Positions 1 to 7,383 of a stretch of 37,872 bases of DNA are shown here, in pieces. Position 1 is the first letter of the stretch; every line of letters starts with the position of its first letter. The notes below the pieces were generated by a model that was not told the origin of the DNA, searched no databases, and saw only the letters and a program-made list of their open reading frames with translations. A program made the position numbers and the translations under genes. This stretch comes from Microlunatus antarcticus (GTDB lineage Bacteria; Actinomycetota; Actinomycetes; Propionibacteriales; Propionibacteriaceae), in contig NZ_JACHZG010000004.1 in NCBI RefSeq assembly GCF_014193425.1, positions 1-37,872 on the forward strand, given 5' to 3'.

Positions 1-34
1 ACGCCTAGCCGTCAGGCCGCACCGCGGGGCCCGG

Positions 35-121
35 CCTGAGATCCGTCACGGCGATCGACGACGCTCGCCAGGTCGCCGCCCGGACGCCGGTCCGATCGTG
101 ATCGACACGTCGGATCTCAGG
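35..121. repeat. Inverted repeat at the window edge
   Basis: CCTGAGATCCG at 35-45 is the exact reverse complement of 111-121, with 65 bp between the arms. The right arm overlaps the stop end of the first SnoaL-like gene. It could be a weak terminator structure or the remnant of an insertion. No U-tract follows, so no function is assigned. Confidence 0.4.
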
Positions 122-572
122 GGCGGGACGTCCGGCGGTCGGTCCAGTCGAAGACGAGGTCGCGCCGGGCGATGCGCCAGCCCTCGTCGGTCCGGCGGAA
201 CTCGTCGAGGTAGCGGATCGCCATCACGATCAGAACCCGTTCGCCCTGCTCCCGCGTCAGGTGGTGGGCGAGGCAGTACGAATCACCGCTGGCCGTGTCG
301 CCGTCGAGCGAGACCGTGCTCTGCGCGTTGGGGTAGGTCGTCGCGTCGTACTGCCGGATCAGGTGGTCGAACGTCGCCGCGAGGTCGGCCCGCCCGGTGA
401 TCACCTGGTCGGCCTCATGGGTCGTCGGGTCGCCCTGGAACAGCCGCACCTGGCCGTCCTCGGTGAAGACCCCCGCCTGCGCCTCGGGCTCGCGCCGGTC
501 GGCGTGGTGGGCGTACGCGTCGACCAGCTCCCGGATCGCCAGGCGGTCGATCAGCGACGACGCGTCGGACAT
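117..572 (-). CDS. SnoaL-like (NTF2-fold) protein
   Basis: This 151-residue protein has the layout of the SnoaL-like/NTF2 superfamily: an N-terminal helix (LIDRLAIRELVDAYAHHADR), then a beta-rich cone ending in DEGWRIARRDLVFDW. Members are small dimeric cone-shaped proteins that bind or turn over hydrophobic ligands; many are polyketide cyclases, ketosteroid isomerases or dehydratases. The ATG overlaps the stop codon of the upstream gene (TGATG at 572), so the two are translated as a pair. The neighbour is also SnoaL-like, and a MarR regulator diverges from both, which suggests an inducible pathway for a small hydrophobic or aromatic compound. No substrate can be read from the sequence. Confidence 0.85.
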   Translation of the reverse strand: MSDASSLIDRLAIRELVDAYAHHADRREPEAQAGVFTEDGQVRLFQGDPTTHEADQVITGRADLAATFDHLIRQYDATTYPNAQSTVSLDGDTASGDSYCLAHHLTREQGERVLIVMAIRYLDEFRRTDEGWRIARRDLVFDWTDRRTSRP

Positions 573-928
573 CAGTCGCCCAGCAGCAGCGTGTAGATCT
601 TCTTGATCAGCCCGTCCTCGACGAGGGCGATGTCGACGCCCTGCACCACGGGTGGCTGCCCCGCCGGGCCGAAGCCCCAGGCCAGGTAGCCGAGGTCGTG
701 GTTGACGCGGGCCGGGCCGACGGCGGTGAAGACGAAGCCCGGCGAGGAGTCGAGGATCCCCTGGGCCTTCGCGCTGACGGCCTCGTGACCGGAGACGGCG
801 TCGTCCGGGTCGGAGAAGTGGACGTCGGCCGCGTACGTCCGCCGCACGGCCTCCATCCGCCGGTCGGCGTCCCGTTCGCCGAACACCTCGAAGAGGTTGG
901 CGTGCATGAGGTCCTCGATCGTGGCCAT
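572..928 (-). CDS. SnoaL-like nuclear transport factor 2 family protein
   Basis: This 118-residue protein opens with an NTF2-type helix (IEDLMHANLFEVFGERDADRR), followed by TYAADVHFSDPDDAVSGHEAV, a signature layout of SnoaL-like polyketide-cyclase-related folds in which Asp/His residues line a pocket. Start ATG at 928 is preceded by a good AAGGACGG ribosome site. It is the first gene of a two-gene unit whose second member is also SnoaL-like. A promoter candidate overlapping a MarR-type palindrome lies just upstream. The exact reaction is unknown; family assignment is firm. Confidence 0.85.
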   Translation of the reverse strand: MATIEDLMHANLFEVFGERDADRRMEAVRRTYAADVHFSDPDDAVSGHEAVSAKAQGILDSSPGFVFTAVGPARVNHDLGYLAWGFGPAGQPPVVQGVDIALVEDGLIKKIYTLLLGD

Positions 929-973
929 GGCCGTCCTTCCGGTCGCTCCGCCGGTGGTCCGGCCTCGGGCTCG

Positions 974-1011
974 ACGCTAGGCCTCGATGTATGACACGTC
1001 AAGCATCTTGA
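974..1011 (-). promoter_or_regulatory. Promoter and MarR-type operator for the SnoaL pair
   Basis: On the minus strand TTGACG (1002-997), a 17-bp spacer and TAGCGT (979-974) form a plausible sigma-A promoter about 40 nt before the ATG at 928. A perfect inverted repeat TCAAG-CAT-CTTGA (999-1011) overlaps the -35 box. That is where a divergent MarR repressor would be expected to bind. Assignment to the adjacent regulator is an inference. Confidence 0.55.
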
Positions 1012-1077
1012 AGAACCCGCGGAGCGACTAGCCACCGGGCGTGGGCGCGCAGGCCGAGGAGTGACTACCGTCGAGAC

Positions 1078-1578
1078 GTGGAACCCGAGGCCGACGAGCG
1101 CGACGGAGCGCTCGACCCGTTGGAGCTGCGGGCGTGGCGCGGGCTCATCGAGACCACGGCGCTGCTCCGGCGACGTTCCGACCAGCTGCTCCAGGCCGAC
1201 TCCGGCCTCTCGGGCAGCGACTACCCCGTGCTGGTGACGCTGCACGAGGTCGGCGACGAGGTCGTCCGCTCGACGGAGCTGGCCGAGCGGATCGGCTGGG
1301 AGCAGAGCCGCCTCTCCCACCACCTCGCTCGCATGGAACGCCGCGGCCTCGTCGAGCGGCGTCGGCACGCGGCCGACAACCGCGGTTCCGAGGTGTTCAT
1401 CACCGACGAGGGGCGCGCCGTCTTCCTCGCCGCCGCCCGAGGGCACTCGCGTACGGTCCGGACGGACTTCGCCGACGTGCTCAGCCGGCCGCAGCTCGAG
1501 GCGCTCGCGGACGCGATGGAGACGCTCGCGAAGCACTTGACGACCTCGCCCGTCCCTGGCCGGGCGACCGCCGACTGA
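1078..1578 (+). CDS. MarR family transcriptional regulator
   Basis: The 166-residue protein has the MarR winged-helix plan: an N-terminal dimerisation helix (RAWRGLIETTALLRRRSDQLL), a helix-turn-helix (STELAERIGWEQSRLSHHLA), the beta-wing (RMERRGLVERRRHAADNRGSEVFITDEG) and a C-terminal dimerisation helix. GTG at 1078 is used as start. MarR proteins are dimeric repressors released by small phenolic or other lipophilic ligands, or by oxidation. Here it diverges from two SnoaL-like genes over a 149-bp gap holding the TCAAG-CAT-CTTGA palindrome, so it probably represses them and itself. A thioredoxin-fold gene follows on the same strand after about 75 bp and may be in the same regulon. Confidence 0.9.
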   Translation: MEPEADERDGALDPLELRAWRGLIETTALLRRRSDQLLQADSGLSGSDYPVLVTLHEVGDEVVRSTELAERIGWEQSRLSHHLARMERRGLVERRRHAADNRGSEVFITDEGRAVFLAAARGHSRTVRTDFADVLSRPQLEALADAMETLAKHLTTSPVPGRATAD

Positions 1579-1652
1579 TCGACCACCCCGGCCTGGCACC
1601 CTCGACAGGGCCGGCCGTACGTGGTTTGGCCGAGACCCCGAGAGGAACGGCG

Positions 1653-2378
1653 ATGACCGCAGCGGCCGACATCAACTTCTACTTCGACCCGGTCTGCCCG
1701 TTCGCCTGGATGACGAGCAAGTGGATCCGGGTCGTGCAGAGGCAGCGCAGCTACACCGTCGACTGGCGCTTCATCTCGCTGCGCCGCATCAACGCCCACC
1801 TCGACTACGACACGCACTTCCCGCCCGAGTACGAGGCCCAGCACACCGCCGGACTCCGCCTCCTCCGGGTGGCGTCGGCCGCCCGGGAGCAGCACGGGCG
1901 CGACGCGGTCGGACCGTTGTACGCGGCCCTCGGGGCGAGGGTCTTCGAGACAGCTCCCGACGAGGGGCGCACCCCCGGCTGGCAGTCGGGGCCGGAGCTG
2001 GTCGCTGCCGCGCTCACCGAGGCCGGGCTGCCTGTCTCGCTCGCCGACGCCCTCGACGACGCAGCCAGAGACGACGGGATCCGGGCGGAGTCGGACGAGG
2101 CGCTGGCGCTGACCGGCACGGACGTCGGGACGCCGATCATCCACGTCGAGCCGCCGCACGGCGTCGCCTTCTTCGGCCCGGTGATCAGCCGGCTGCCCGA
2201 CGAGGCGCAGGCCGCCGAGCTGTGGGACCACGTCATCGGTCTGGCTCGGTTCCCCGGCTTCACCGAGCTCAAGCGCAGCCTCCGCGAGCAACCCCAGCTG
2301 CCGTCGTTCGGCGTCCCGGCGGACGAGGTGGGCGCGACCGAGGACTGGCACGCTGGAAGCCGCCGCCTGAAGCGCTAG
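1653..2378 (+). CDS. DsbA-family thioredoxin-fold protein, Rv2466c-like
   Basis: The 241-residue protein begins with a thioredoxin beta strand and active site (INFYFDPVCPFAWMTSKWI) and continues with an inserted helical domain. It ends with a cis-Pro region (DVGTPIIHVEPPHGVAFFGPVISRLP) and LARFPGFTELKR. From memory this matches the layout of mycobacterial Rv2466c, a mycothiol-dependent reductase. The active site here is CPFA rather than CPWC: the nucleophilic cysteine remains but the resolving cysteine is alanine. That would favour a monothiol, mycothiol-mixed-disulfide mechanism. Start ATG at 1653 follows GAGAGGAACGGCG. It has no signal peptide and is predicted cytoplasmic. Confidence 0.8.
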   Translation: MTAAADINFYFDPVCPFAWMTSKWIRVVQRQRSYTVDWRFISLRRINAHLDYDTHFPPEYEAQHTAGLRLLRVASAAREQHGRDAVGPLYAALGARVFETAPDEGRTPGWQSGPELVAAALTEAGLPVSLADALDDAARDDGIRAESDEALALTGTDVGTPIIHVEPPHGVAFFGPVISRLPDEAQAAELWDHVIGLARFPGFTELKRSLREQPQLPSFGVPADEVGATEDWHAGSRRLKR

Positions 2379-2443
2379 CCGACCGGTCGACGCGGTCGAT
2401 CACGGCCCGAGGCTCCGCGCCCTTCCCCGGACGGCTGTCCCGG

Positions 2444-2516
2444 TGGGCCCCGTGGGGATCGAACCCACAACCCGCGGATTAAAAGTCCGCTGCTCTGCCA
2501 GTTGAGCTAGAGGCCC
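2444..2516 (-). tRNA. tRNA-Lys (anticodon UUU)
   Basis: Read on the minus strand, GGGCCTC (2516-2510) pairs with GGGGCCC (2451-2445) as acceptor stem. The D-arm contains AGCTCAACTGGCAGAGC, the anticodon loop is CTTTTAA, and the T-arm loop is TTCGATC. Anticodon UUU specifies lysine. Length is 73 nt with discriminator A; CCA is not encoded (CCG follows). Confidence 0.95.
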
Positions 2517-2549
2517 GGAGCCTGGTCGACCCAGGTCCGAGCGCTCAGC

Positions 2550-3932
2550 CTAGACGTCACCCGACGGGCGGGACTCGAGCAGAGCGAGGTCGCGCTCGGC
2601 GAACAGGCGGTGGGCGTACTCCTCGTCCAGCACCACGCTGAGGCACTGCCGGACGGTCTCGCCCGCCGGCGGCCAGGGGCCGTCGACCACGACCTCCGGC
2701 ACGGTGTCGAGCTGCGCGTCGGTGAGGTCGTCGAGCACGCGTCGCACCATCGCCTGGCTCTCGGCGCGGACCGCGAGCACCTCGTCGAGGTTCGGCCGGA
2801 CCTCGCGGTCGCGCGGCAGGTTCCAGTCGTCCGGCGCCTCGTCCCAGGGCAGCGCGAGCGGGTGCCACGGAGTCGGGTCGCCGAGCACGCCACGGCCGAC
2901 CCAGGACTGGGTCGCGAAGACGAGGTGGCGCAGCGTCTGGACGAACGACCACTCCCCTTCCACCGAGTCGTGAAGGCGTTCGGGCGGGAGAGCCCGGGCG
3001 CGGGCGACCGTCTCGGCCCAGCGCCGCTCGAGCAGGTCCCACCCCCGCCGGAAGCCGTCGGCGTCGCTCGGGTGCACGAGCGGCCGCTCGGGGTCGCGGC
3101 GGTCGAGCTCGGCGTCGACGAGCGGGACCACGTCGACGTCGTTGATCACCACGTTCTCGAGATCACCGGCGGTGATCGTCACGTCCACCAGGTCGGAGCC
3201 GCTGATGGTGACGCGGCGGAGGTTCGCGCCCCGGAACGTCGCCCCGTCGAGGTCGACGTACGTGAACTCGGCGCCCGTCAGGTCGACCGCCCGGGACGTG
3301 GCCCCGAGCATCCGGCGCTGCTCGAACCGGGGCACGGCGGGCTCGTGCCCCTCGCCGTCGTCGACCGCCCCGACCGGCACCCAGTCGGGCGGCGGGTCCT
3401 CCCCCACCCGTCCGTCGACGGCCTCGCTGAGCAGGTCCGCGTGGCCGGTGTGGCGGCCGTACTCCTCGAGCAGATCGAAGAGCAGCCGGCGCAGGCTCGT
3501 CACCAGGCCCTGGTCGGAGCCGAGGTGCACCCGCTGGTTTAGGCCGCCGTCAGCGACGGCGGCAGCGAAGCGTGCGCGGCTCCGCTCGACCGCGGCGTCG
3601 TAGAGCGCGTAGAGGAAGGCGGGCTCGTCGTCAGCCGCCGTCCACTCGAGGTGGGGCCCGTCCATCCCGGGCATGGACGTCCAGGGCTCGCCGAGCGGTT
3701 CACCGGTCAGCTTGACCGTGGACTGCACGTCCTCGACCAGCGCGAGGTGCTTGAGCAGCCCGCCGAGCGTCACGGTCGAGGCGCCTACCGTCGTCGTCAG
3801 ACCGGCCCGCCCGCGTCCGTCGGCCTTCCACCGGAACGTCGCCCGCTGCCGGTCGAGCGCACCGAGCAGGTGCTCGACCTCGGTGCCACTCAGCGGCGGT
3901 TCCCAGGGTGGTGCTGCCTCGGTCTCGGCCAT
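2550..3932 (-). CDS. Double DinB-domain protein with internal pentapeptide repeats
   Basis: The 460-residue protein has three parts. Residues about 15-170 form a DinB/DUF664-type four-helix bundle with candidate metal histidines (KHLALVED, H62; YGRHTGHADLL, H161/H164). Residues about 211-268 are pentapeptide repeats (VDLTGAEFTYVDLDGATFRGANLRR). Residues about 290-455 form a second DinB-like bundle (RHLVFATQSWVGR, H336; EEYAHRLFAERD, H441). In actinobacteria DinB proteins are often metal-dependent thiol transferases that use mycothiol. Two bundles joined by a quadrilateral beta-helix would give an internal pseudo-dimer. The gene stands alone between tRNA-Lys and a DUF1992 gene. The domain calls are solid; the substrate is unknown. 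Confidence 0.8.
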   Translation of the reverse strand: MAETEAAPPWEPPLSGTEVEHLLGALDRQRATFRWKADGRGRAGLTTTVGASTVTLGGLLKHLALVEDVQSTVKLTGEPLGEPWTSMPGMDGPHLEWTAADDEPAFLYALYDAAVERSRARFAAAVADGGLNQRVHLGSDQGLVTSLRRLLFDLLEEYGRHTGHADLLSEAVDGRVGEDPPPDWVPVGAVDDGEGHEPAVPRFEQRRMLGATSRAVDLTGAEFTYVDLDGATFRGANLRRVTISGSDLVDVTITAGDLENVVINDVDVVPLVDAELDRRDPERPLVHPSDADGFRRGWDLLERRWAETVARARALPPERLHDSVEGEWSFVQTLRHLVFATQSWVGRGVLGDPTPWHPLALPWDEAPDDWNLPRDREVRPNLDEVLAVRAESQAMVRRVLDDLTDAQLDTVPEVVVDGPWPPAGETVRQCLSVVLDEEYAHRLFAERDLALLESRPSGDV

Positions 3933-3964
3933 GGGTCGAACCTAGGACGCCGACCCACCGGCTG

Positions 3965-4369
3965 TCAGCCCCTGCGGCGCTCCCGCCAACGGGCCACCAC
4001 GGCGTCGACGTCGAGCGTCGCGGTCACCACCGGCGGGCCGTCCACGCGACGGCGGTGGGAGTCGAGGATGCGGTCGTTCAGGGCCTCGACGACGTCGCGT
4101 ACGGCGCCCTCCGTCCGGCAGTCGGCGACCGTCTCGTCGATCTCCCGGGCCTCGCGCCGGAGCTGGAGCGAGGTGGGCAGTGGCATGCGCAGGTTCTCGC
4201 GCTCGAGCAGCCCCTTGACCCACCAGTCCGGGTCGCGGTCGCCGAGCTTGAGCGGCTGCCCCTGGCCGGGCAGGTCGTCGAACTCGCCCCGCTCCATCGC
4301 CTCGCGGATCTTTCGCTCGGCTATGGACTCCACGCGTGTGCCGGGCTGGGCTCCCCACCATCTCGCCAC
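3965..4369 (-). CDS. DUF1992 (DnaJC28-like conserved region) protein
   Basis: This 134-residue protein carries the DUF1992 signature: RVESIAERKIREAMERGEFDDLPGQGQPL (split by position, residues 11-40), then DPDWWVKGLLERENL. In eukaryotes the region occurs in DnaJ homologue subfamily C member 28, but bacterial proteins lack a J domain. The molecular role is not established. It starts at ATG 4369, 36 bp from a divergent gene for a GroEL-apical-like protein. That makes a possible chaperone-flavoured pairing, though the adjacency may be coincidental. Confidence 0.85.
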   Translation of the reverse strand: MARWWGAQPGTRVESIAERKIREAMERGEFDDLPGQGQPLKLGDRDPDWWVKGLLERENLRMPLPTSLQLRREAREIDETVADCRTEGAVRDVVEALNDRILDSHRRRVDGPPVVTATLDVDAVVARWRERRRG

Positions 4370-4405
4370 GCCTCCAGCCTACGAGCGGTGTGGCAGTCTG
4401 ACCGG

Positions 4406-5104
4406 GTGCAGCCGTGGGTGATCGTGATGATCGCGGTCGTCGTCGTCGCCGCGGCACTCACCGTCTACGGCGCCCTCTCCGACCGCGCCAAGAACCGTCG
4501 CCGTGCCGCCGAGATGCTCGGGCCGCCGAAGCGCGACATCCCCAACCTGCCGACGGAGGCCCGCTCCCCGGCGTACGTCACCGAGGCCCAGGCCCGGCGA
4601 CGCCCGGAGGGTGCACCCTTCGACAAGCTCAGGGAACGCGGCCGGGACGAGCCCGTCGGCACGCACGACGAACGCCGCCTCGACGTCGGTTACGCCTCCG
4701 CGGCCTTCGTGATCACCCCGGGCGCCCGCGACGTCGTCCTCGACGACGCGCTCGTGCTCGTGTGCGCCGACGGGGTCGAGACGATCCGCGAGCTGCTGCC
4801 GGCGCTCGAGCAGGCGATCCGGTCCAGCCGACCGCTCGTCGTCGTCGCCCCGACCATCGCCCCGGACGTGCTCGGAACGCTCGAGGTCAACGCGATCCAG
4901 GGGAAGGTACCCGGGGTCGCGGTACTCGCGGACGACGCCGTCCGCACCCAGGTCGCCGAGGCGACCGGTGCTGTGCCGGTCGACGCGACGGACCGACGTT
5001 CCGGGTGGCTCGACCCGCAGTCGCTGGGGCACGCGGCCCGCTGGACCAGCACGCGTACGACGAGCCGGATCGCGCCGAGCGTCCGGACGGGAGCAGCAGG
5101 ATGA
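4406..5104 (+). CDS. Membrane-anchored GroEL apical-domain-like protein
   Basis: GTG at 4406 gives 232 residues. Residues about 4-22 (WVIVMIAVVVVAAALTVYG) form one transmembrane helix; a basic, proline-rich linker follows. From about residue 92 the sequence parallels the chaperonin apical domain: DVGYASAAFVITPGA resembles GroEL's RGYLSPYFINKPE, and ETIRELLPALEQA resembles NIREMLPVLEAV. RPLVVVAP, DVLGTLEVNAIQGKV and GVAVLADDAVR also follow the GroEL order (from memory). The C-terminal LDPQSLGHA resembles LEDLGQAKRV. The equatorial ATPase and intermediate domains are absent, so it cannot be a folding ring subunit. A dispersed repeat encodes the linker residues FDKLRERG. The stop overlaps the start of an EamA transporter (ATGA at 5101), so the two are co-translated. 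Function unknown; a substrate-binding or scaffold role is only inferred. Confidence 0.75.
   Translation: MQPWVIVMIAVVVVAAALTVYGALSDRAKNRRRAAEMLGPPKRDIPNLPTEARSPAYVTEAQARRRPEGAPFDKLRERGRDEPVGTHDERRLDVGYASAAFVITPGARDVVLDDALVLVCADGVETIRELLPALEQAIRSSRPLVVVAPTIAPDVLGTLEVNAIQGKVPGVAVLADDAVRTQVAEATGAVPVDATDRRSGWLDPQSLGHAARWTSTRTTSRIAPSVRTGAAG
4616..4638. repeat. Dispersed CTGAGCTTGTCGAAGGG repeat inside a coding sequence
   Basis: The 23-bp copy begins CCCTTCGACAAGCTCAGGGA on the plus strand. It is the inverse of the copies at 9381-9459 and 9822-9844. It is read in frame as FDKLRER in the linker between the membrane helix and the apical-like domain. Confidence 0.8.
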
Positions 5105-6012
5105 CCGAGCACGACCAGCGCAGCCGCTTCGCCTACGTCTGCGCGCTCACGCCGCTGATCTTCGGCACGACCTACCTGCTGACCACGAACTTCCTGCCCC
5201 CGGACCGGCCGCTGCTCGCCGCCCTGATGCGGTCGCTGCCCACCGGCATCGCGCTGGTGATCGGGAGCAAGCTGCCGAACCGTCAGTGGCTCGTCCGCTT
5301 CCTGATCTTGTCCGTGCTGTGGGCGTCGGCCGTGTTCCCGCTGCTGTTCTTCGCGGCCTACCACCTGCCCGGCGGGGTCGCCGCGGTGATCAACTCGCTC
5401 GGACCGATCTGCGTCATGATCGTCGCCGTCCCGATCCTGGGGACGGCGATCCGGCGCGTCCAGCTGCTCGCCGGGGCGCTGGGCGTGGTCGGCGTCGCGC
5501 TGCTCGTGCTGCGTTCGAACGCCAAGCTCGACGGCCTCGGGATCCTCGCCATGGTCGCCGTCGTGATCATGATGGCGTTCGGGACCGTGCTGATGAAGCG
5601 CTGGGGCAACCCGCCCGGCATGGGGCCGATCCGGGTGACGGGCTGGACGTTCCTCTTCGCCGGGATCACGCTGCTGCCGTTCACGCTCGCGTTCGAGGGG
5701 CTGCCGAGCTCGGTCACGCCCCGGGAGGTCGGCGGCCTCGTCTACCTCGTGCTGATCAGCGGGATCTTCGCGTACGCGCTGTGGTTCTGGGGGATCGGTC
5801 AGCTCACGGCCGCGTCGGTGACGTTCCTGGGGCTGCTCAACCCGATCATGGCCGCGCTGCTCGGCTGGTGGGTGCTCCACCAGCGGCTCAACGCCCTCCA
5901 GCTGCTGGGCGCCGCCCTCGTGCTCGTCTCGGTGGTCCTGGGTCAGCAGCGCCGCCGGCGTACGACGGTCGCCGAGCCCAAACCGGTCGCCGAGCTCACC
6001 ACCCCTCGCTGA
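5101..6012 (+). CDS. EamA/DMT-family transporter
   Basis: The 303-residue protein has about ten hydrophobic helices arranged as two EamA halves: residues about 10-135, with PGGVAAVINSLGPICVMIVAVPILG at the end of the first half, and about 148-285, with TAASVTFLGLLNPIMAALLGWWVLHQRLN in the second. This is the usual drug/metabolite-transporter length and layout, with the family's conserved proline-containing helices. Members export amino acids, metabolites or drugs across the inner membrane; the substrate here is not evident. The start codon overlaps the stop of the GroEL-apical-like gene (ATGA), implying translational coupling. The C-terminal tail is basic and cytoplasmic (QQRRRRTTVAEPK). Confidence 0.9.
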   Translation: MTEHDQRSRFAYVCALTPLIFGTTYLLTTNFLPPDRPLLAALMRSLPTGIALVIGSKLPNRQWLVRFLILSVLWASAVFPLLFFAAYHLPGGVAAVINSLGPICVMIVAVPILGTAIRRVQLLAGALGVVGVALLVLRSNAKLDGLGILAMVAVVIMMAFGTVLMKRWGNPPGMGPIRVTGWTFLFAGITLLPFTLAFEGLPSSVTPREVGGLVYLVLISGIFAYALWFWGIGQLTAASVTFLGLLNPIMAALLGWWVLHQRLNALQLLGAALVLVSVVLGQQRRRRTTVAEPKPVAELTTPR

Positions 6013-6022
6013 GCGCGTCGCG

Positions 6023-6559
6023 CTAGCGGGCGAGCAGCTGGTTCATCTGGTCGATCTCGGCCTGCTGCGACGTGATGATCGACTGCGCCAGCGCCTTGGC
6101 GTCGGCGTTCTCGCCCTGGGCGACCTCGGTCTGCGCCATCGCCACGGCGCCCCGGTGGTGGCGGACCATGCCCTGCAGGTAAAGGGTCTGCGCCGTACGA
6201 CCGTCCGCCTCACCGAGGGCGTTCATCTCCTCCGCGCTCATCATCCCGTCGTCCATGCCGCCCATGCCGCCCCCGTCATTCGTCTCCACCCCGGCGCCCC
6301 ACGCGCTCAGCCAGCCGCGCATCTGCTCGATCTCGGGCGCCTGCTCGGCCTTGATCCGGCTGGCCAGCGCCGTGACGTCGCCGTCGATCCCGGGCTTGGC
6401 GAGCAACGTGTCGCTCATCTGCACGGCCTGGCGGTGGTGCGGCACCATGCCCGACGCGAAGGCGACGTCGGCGTCGTTGTGAGCGGTCGATGCTCCGCAG
6501 CCGGACAGGAGCAGCGCGAGCAGCGCCACGACGAGGAACGGGCGGGACAGAACGGTCAC
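6023..6559 (-). CDS. DUF305 lipoprotein
   Basis: GTG at 6559 gives 178 residues starting MTVLSRPFLVVALLALLLSGC; the start is preceded by GGAG. LSGC is a lipobox, so the mature protein should be a membrane-anchored extracytoplasmic lipoprotein with cysteine at about position 21. DUF305 is recognised from paired histidine motifs: FASGMVPHHRQAVQMSDTLL, then YLQGMVRHHRGAVAMAQTEV, within a helical ferritin-like layout. A Gly/Met-rich segment (GGGMGGMDDGMMSAEEM) between the halves could bind soft metals. DUF305 proteins often sit near copper or metal genes and DUF202 membrane proteins, as here, where two DUF202 genes diverge. A role in metal handling is inferred. Confidence 0.9.
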   Translation of the reverse strand: MTVLSRPFLVVALLALLLSGCGASTAHNDADVAFASGMVPHHRQAVQMSDTLLAKPGIDGDVTALASRIKAEQAPEIEQMRGWLSAWGAGVETNDGGGMGGMDDGMMSAEEMNALGEADGRTAQTLYLQGMVRHHRGAVAMAQTEVAQGENADAKALAQSIITSQQAEIDQMNQLLAR

Positions 6560-6626
6560 GACGACTCCGGGAGGGCGAGGGGTGAGGTCGCGCCCAGGAT
6601 GCCTGCGGTGACCTACGCTGCGGCAC

Positions 6627-7001
6627 GTGACCGAGGGTGACCGGCGCTGGCCGCGCAGCCTGTACGGGGTGGGCTCCGAGCCCGACCCGCGGTTCACGTT
6701 CGCGAACGAGCGCACGTTCCTGGCCTGGATCCGGACGGGGCTCGGCTTCCTCGCCGCCGGCGTCGCCATCGCCGCGGTCGCCGGGCTGAACGACCGGCTG
6801 AGCCTCGAGATCCGCGTCGCTTCCCTGCTGCTCGTCGTGTGCGGGCTGGCCTGTGCGATCGGTGCGTGGAGCCGGTGGATCCAGAGCGAGCGCGCGATGC
6901 GCGAGGGACGCGCGCTGCCGTCGTCCCCGCTGCTGCTCGTGCTGGTCGGTGTCGTCGTGGTCGTCGCGCTGGTCGCCGTCGCCGTGCTCGTCCTCGGCTG
7001 A
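6627..7001 (+). CDS. DUF202 (YidH-type) membrane protein
   Basis: The 124-residue protein carries the DUF202 signature FTFANERTFLAWIRTGLGFLAAGVA near the N-terminus and three transmembrane helices (about 40-57, 65-85 and 100-123). It starts at GTG 6627, 67 bp from the divergent DUF305 lipoprotein gene. The DUF202 gene that follows starts 7 bp after its stop. E. coli YidH/YidG are the reference inner-membrane proteins; their biochemical role is not established. The tandem pair probably forms a hetero-oligomer. Confidence 0.9.
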   Translation: MTEGDRRWPRSLYGVGSEPDPRFTFANERTFLAWIRTGLGFLAAGVAIAAVAGLNDRLSLEIRVASLLLVVCGLACAIGAWSRWIQSERAMREGRALPSSPLLLVLVGVVVVVALVAVAVLVLG

Positions 7002-7008
7002 GGCCGCC

Positions 7009-7353
7009 GTGCCCGACGACCTCCACGGCGCGGACCCGCCGCCCTGGGACGTTGGGCTGCAGAACGAACGCACCGGGCTGGCGTGGCAGCGGACGATGCT
7101 GTCCGGCCTCGCGTGCGGCCTCCTTGTCGCCCGGCTGCTGGCCGAGGTCTCGCTGACCCTCGCGGTCCTGGCCGGCGTCGTCGCGCTCGGTGCTGCCGCG
7201 GCCTTCGGCGCGGTCGCGCTGCGACGGTTCCGCCTCAACGCGCGCGCCCTGGTCGCGGGCCGCCACCTCGACGACGCACGTCCTGCCGCGCTGGCGACGG
7301 TCATGCTCACGCTGACGGCACTCGCGGCGGCCGGCTACGTGCTCCTGGCCTGA
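7009..7353 (+). CDS. DUF202 (YidG-type) membrane protein
   Basis: GTG at 7009 gives 114 residues with a shorter N-terminus and a second version of the DUF202 motif (VGLQNERTGLAWQRTMLSG). Three hydrophobic helices follow. It starts 7 bp after the preceding DUF202 gene, so the two form an operon as paralogous partners. The hydrophilic loop (FRLNARALVAGRHLDDARP) is typical of the YidG branch. Function remains uncharacterised. Confidence 0.88.
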   Translation: MPDDLHGADPPPWDVGLQNERTGLAWQRTMLSGLACGLLVARLLAEVSLTLAVLAGVVALGAAAAFGAVALRRFRLNARALVAGRHLDDARPAALATVMLTLTALAAAGYVLLA

Positions 7354-7383
7354 CCGCTCCCCCTGGCTCGGCGAGCGAAGGAA

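Noticed and set aside
607-1599. Long minus-strand frame across the MarR gene, and similar long antisense frames throughout
   Set aside because: High-GC third-position bias opens antisense frames; these have arginine/proline-rich sequence, no ribosome site and lie over well-supported genes.
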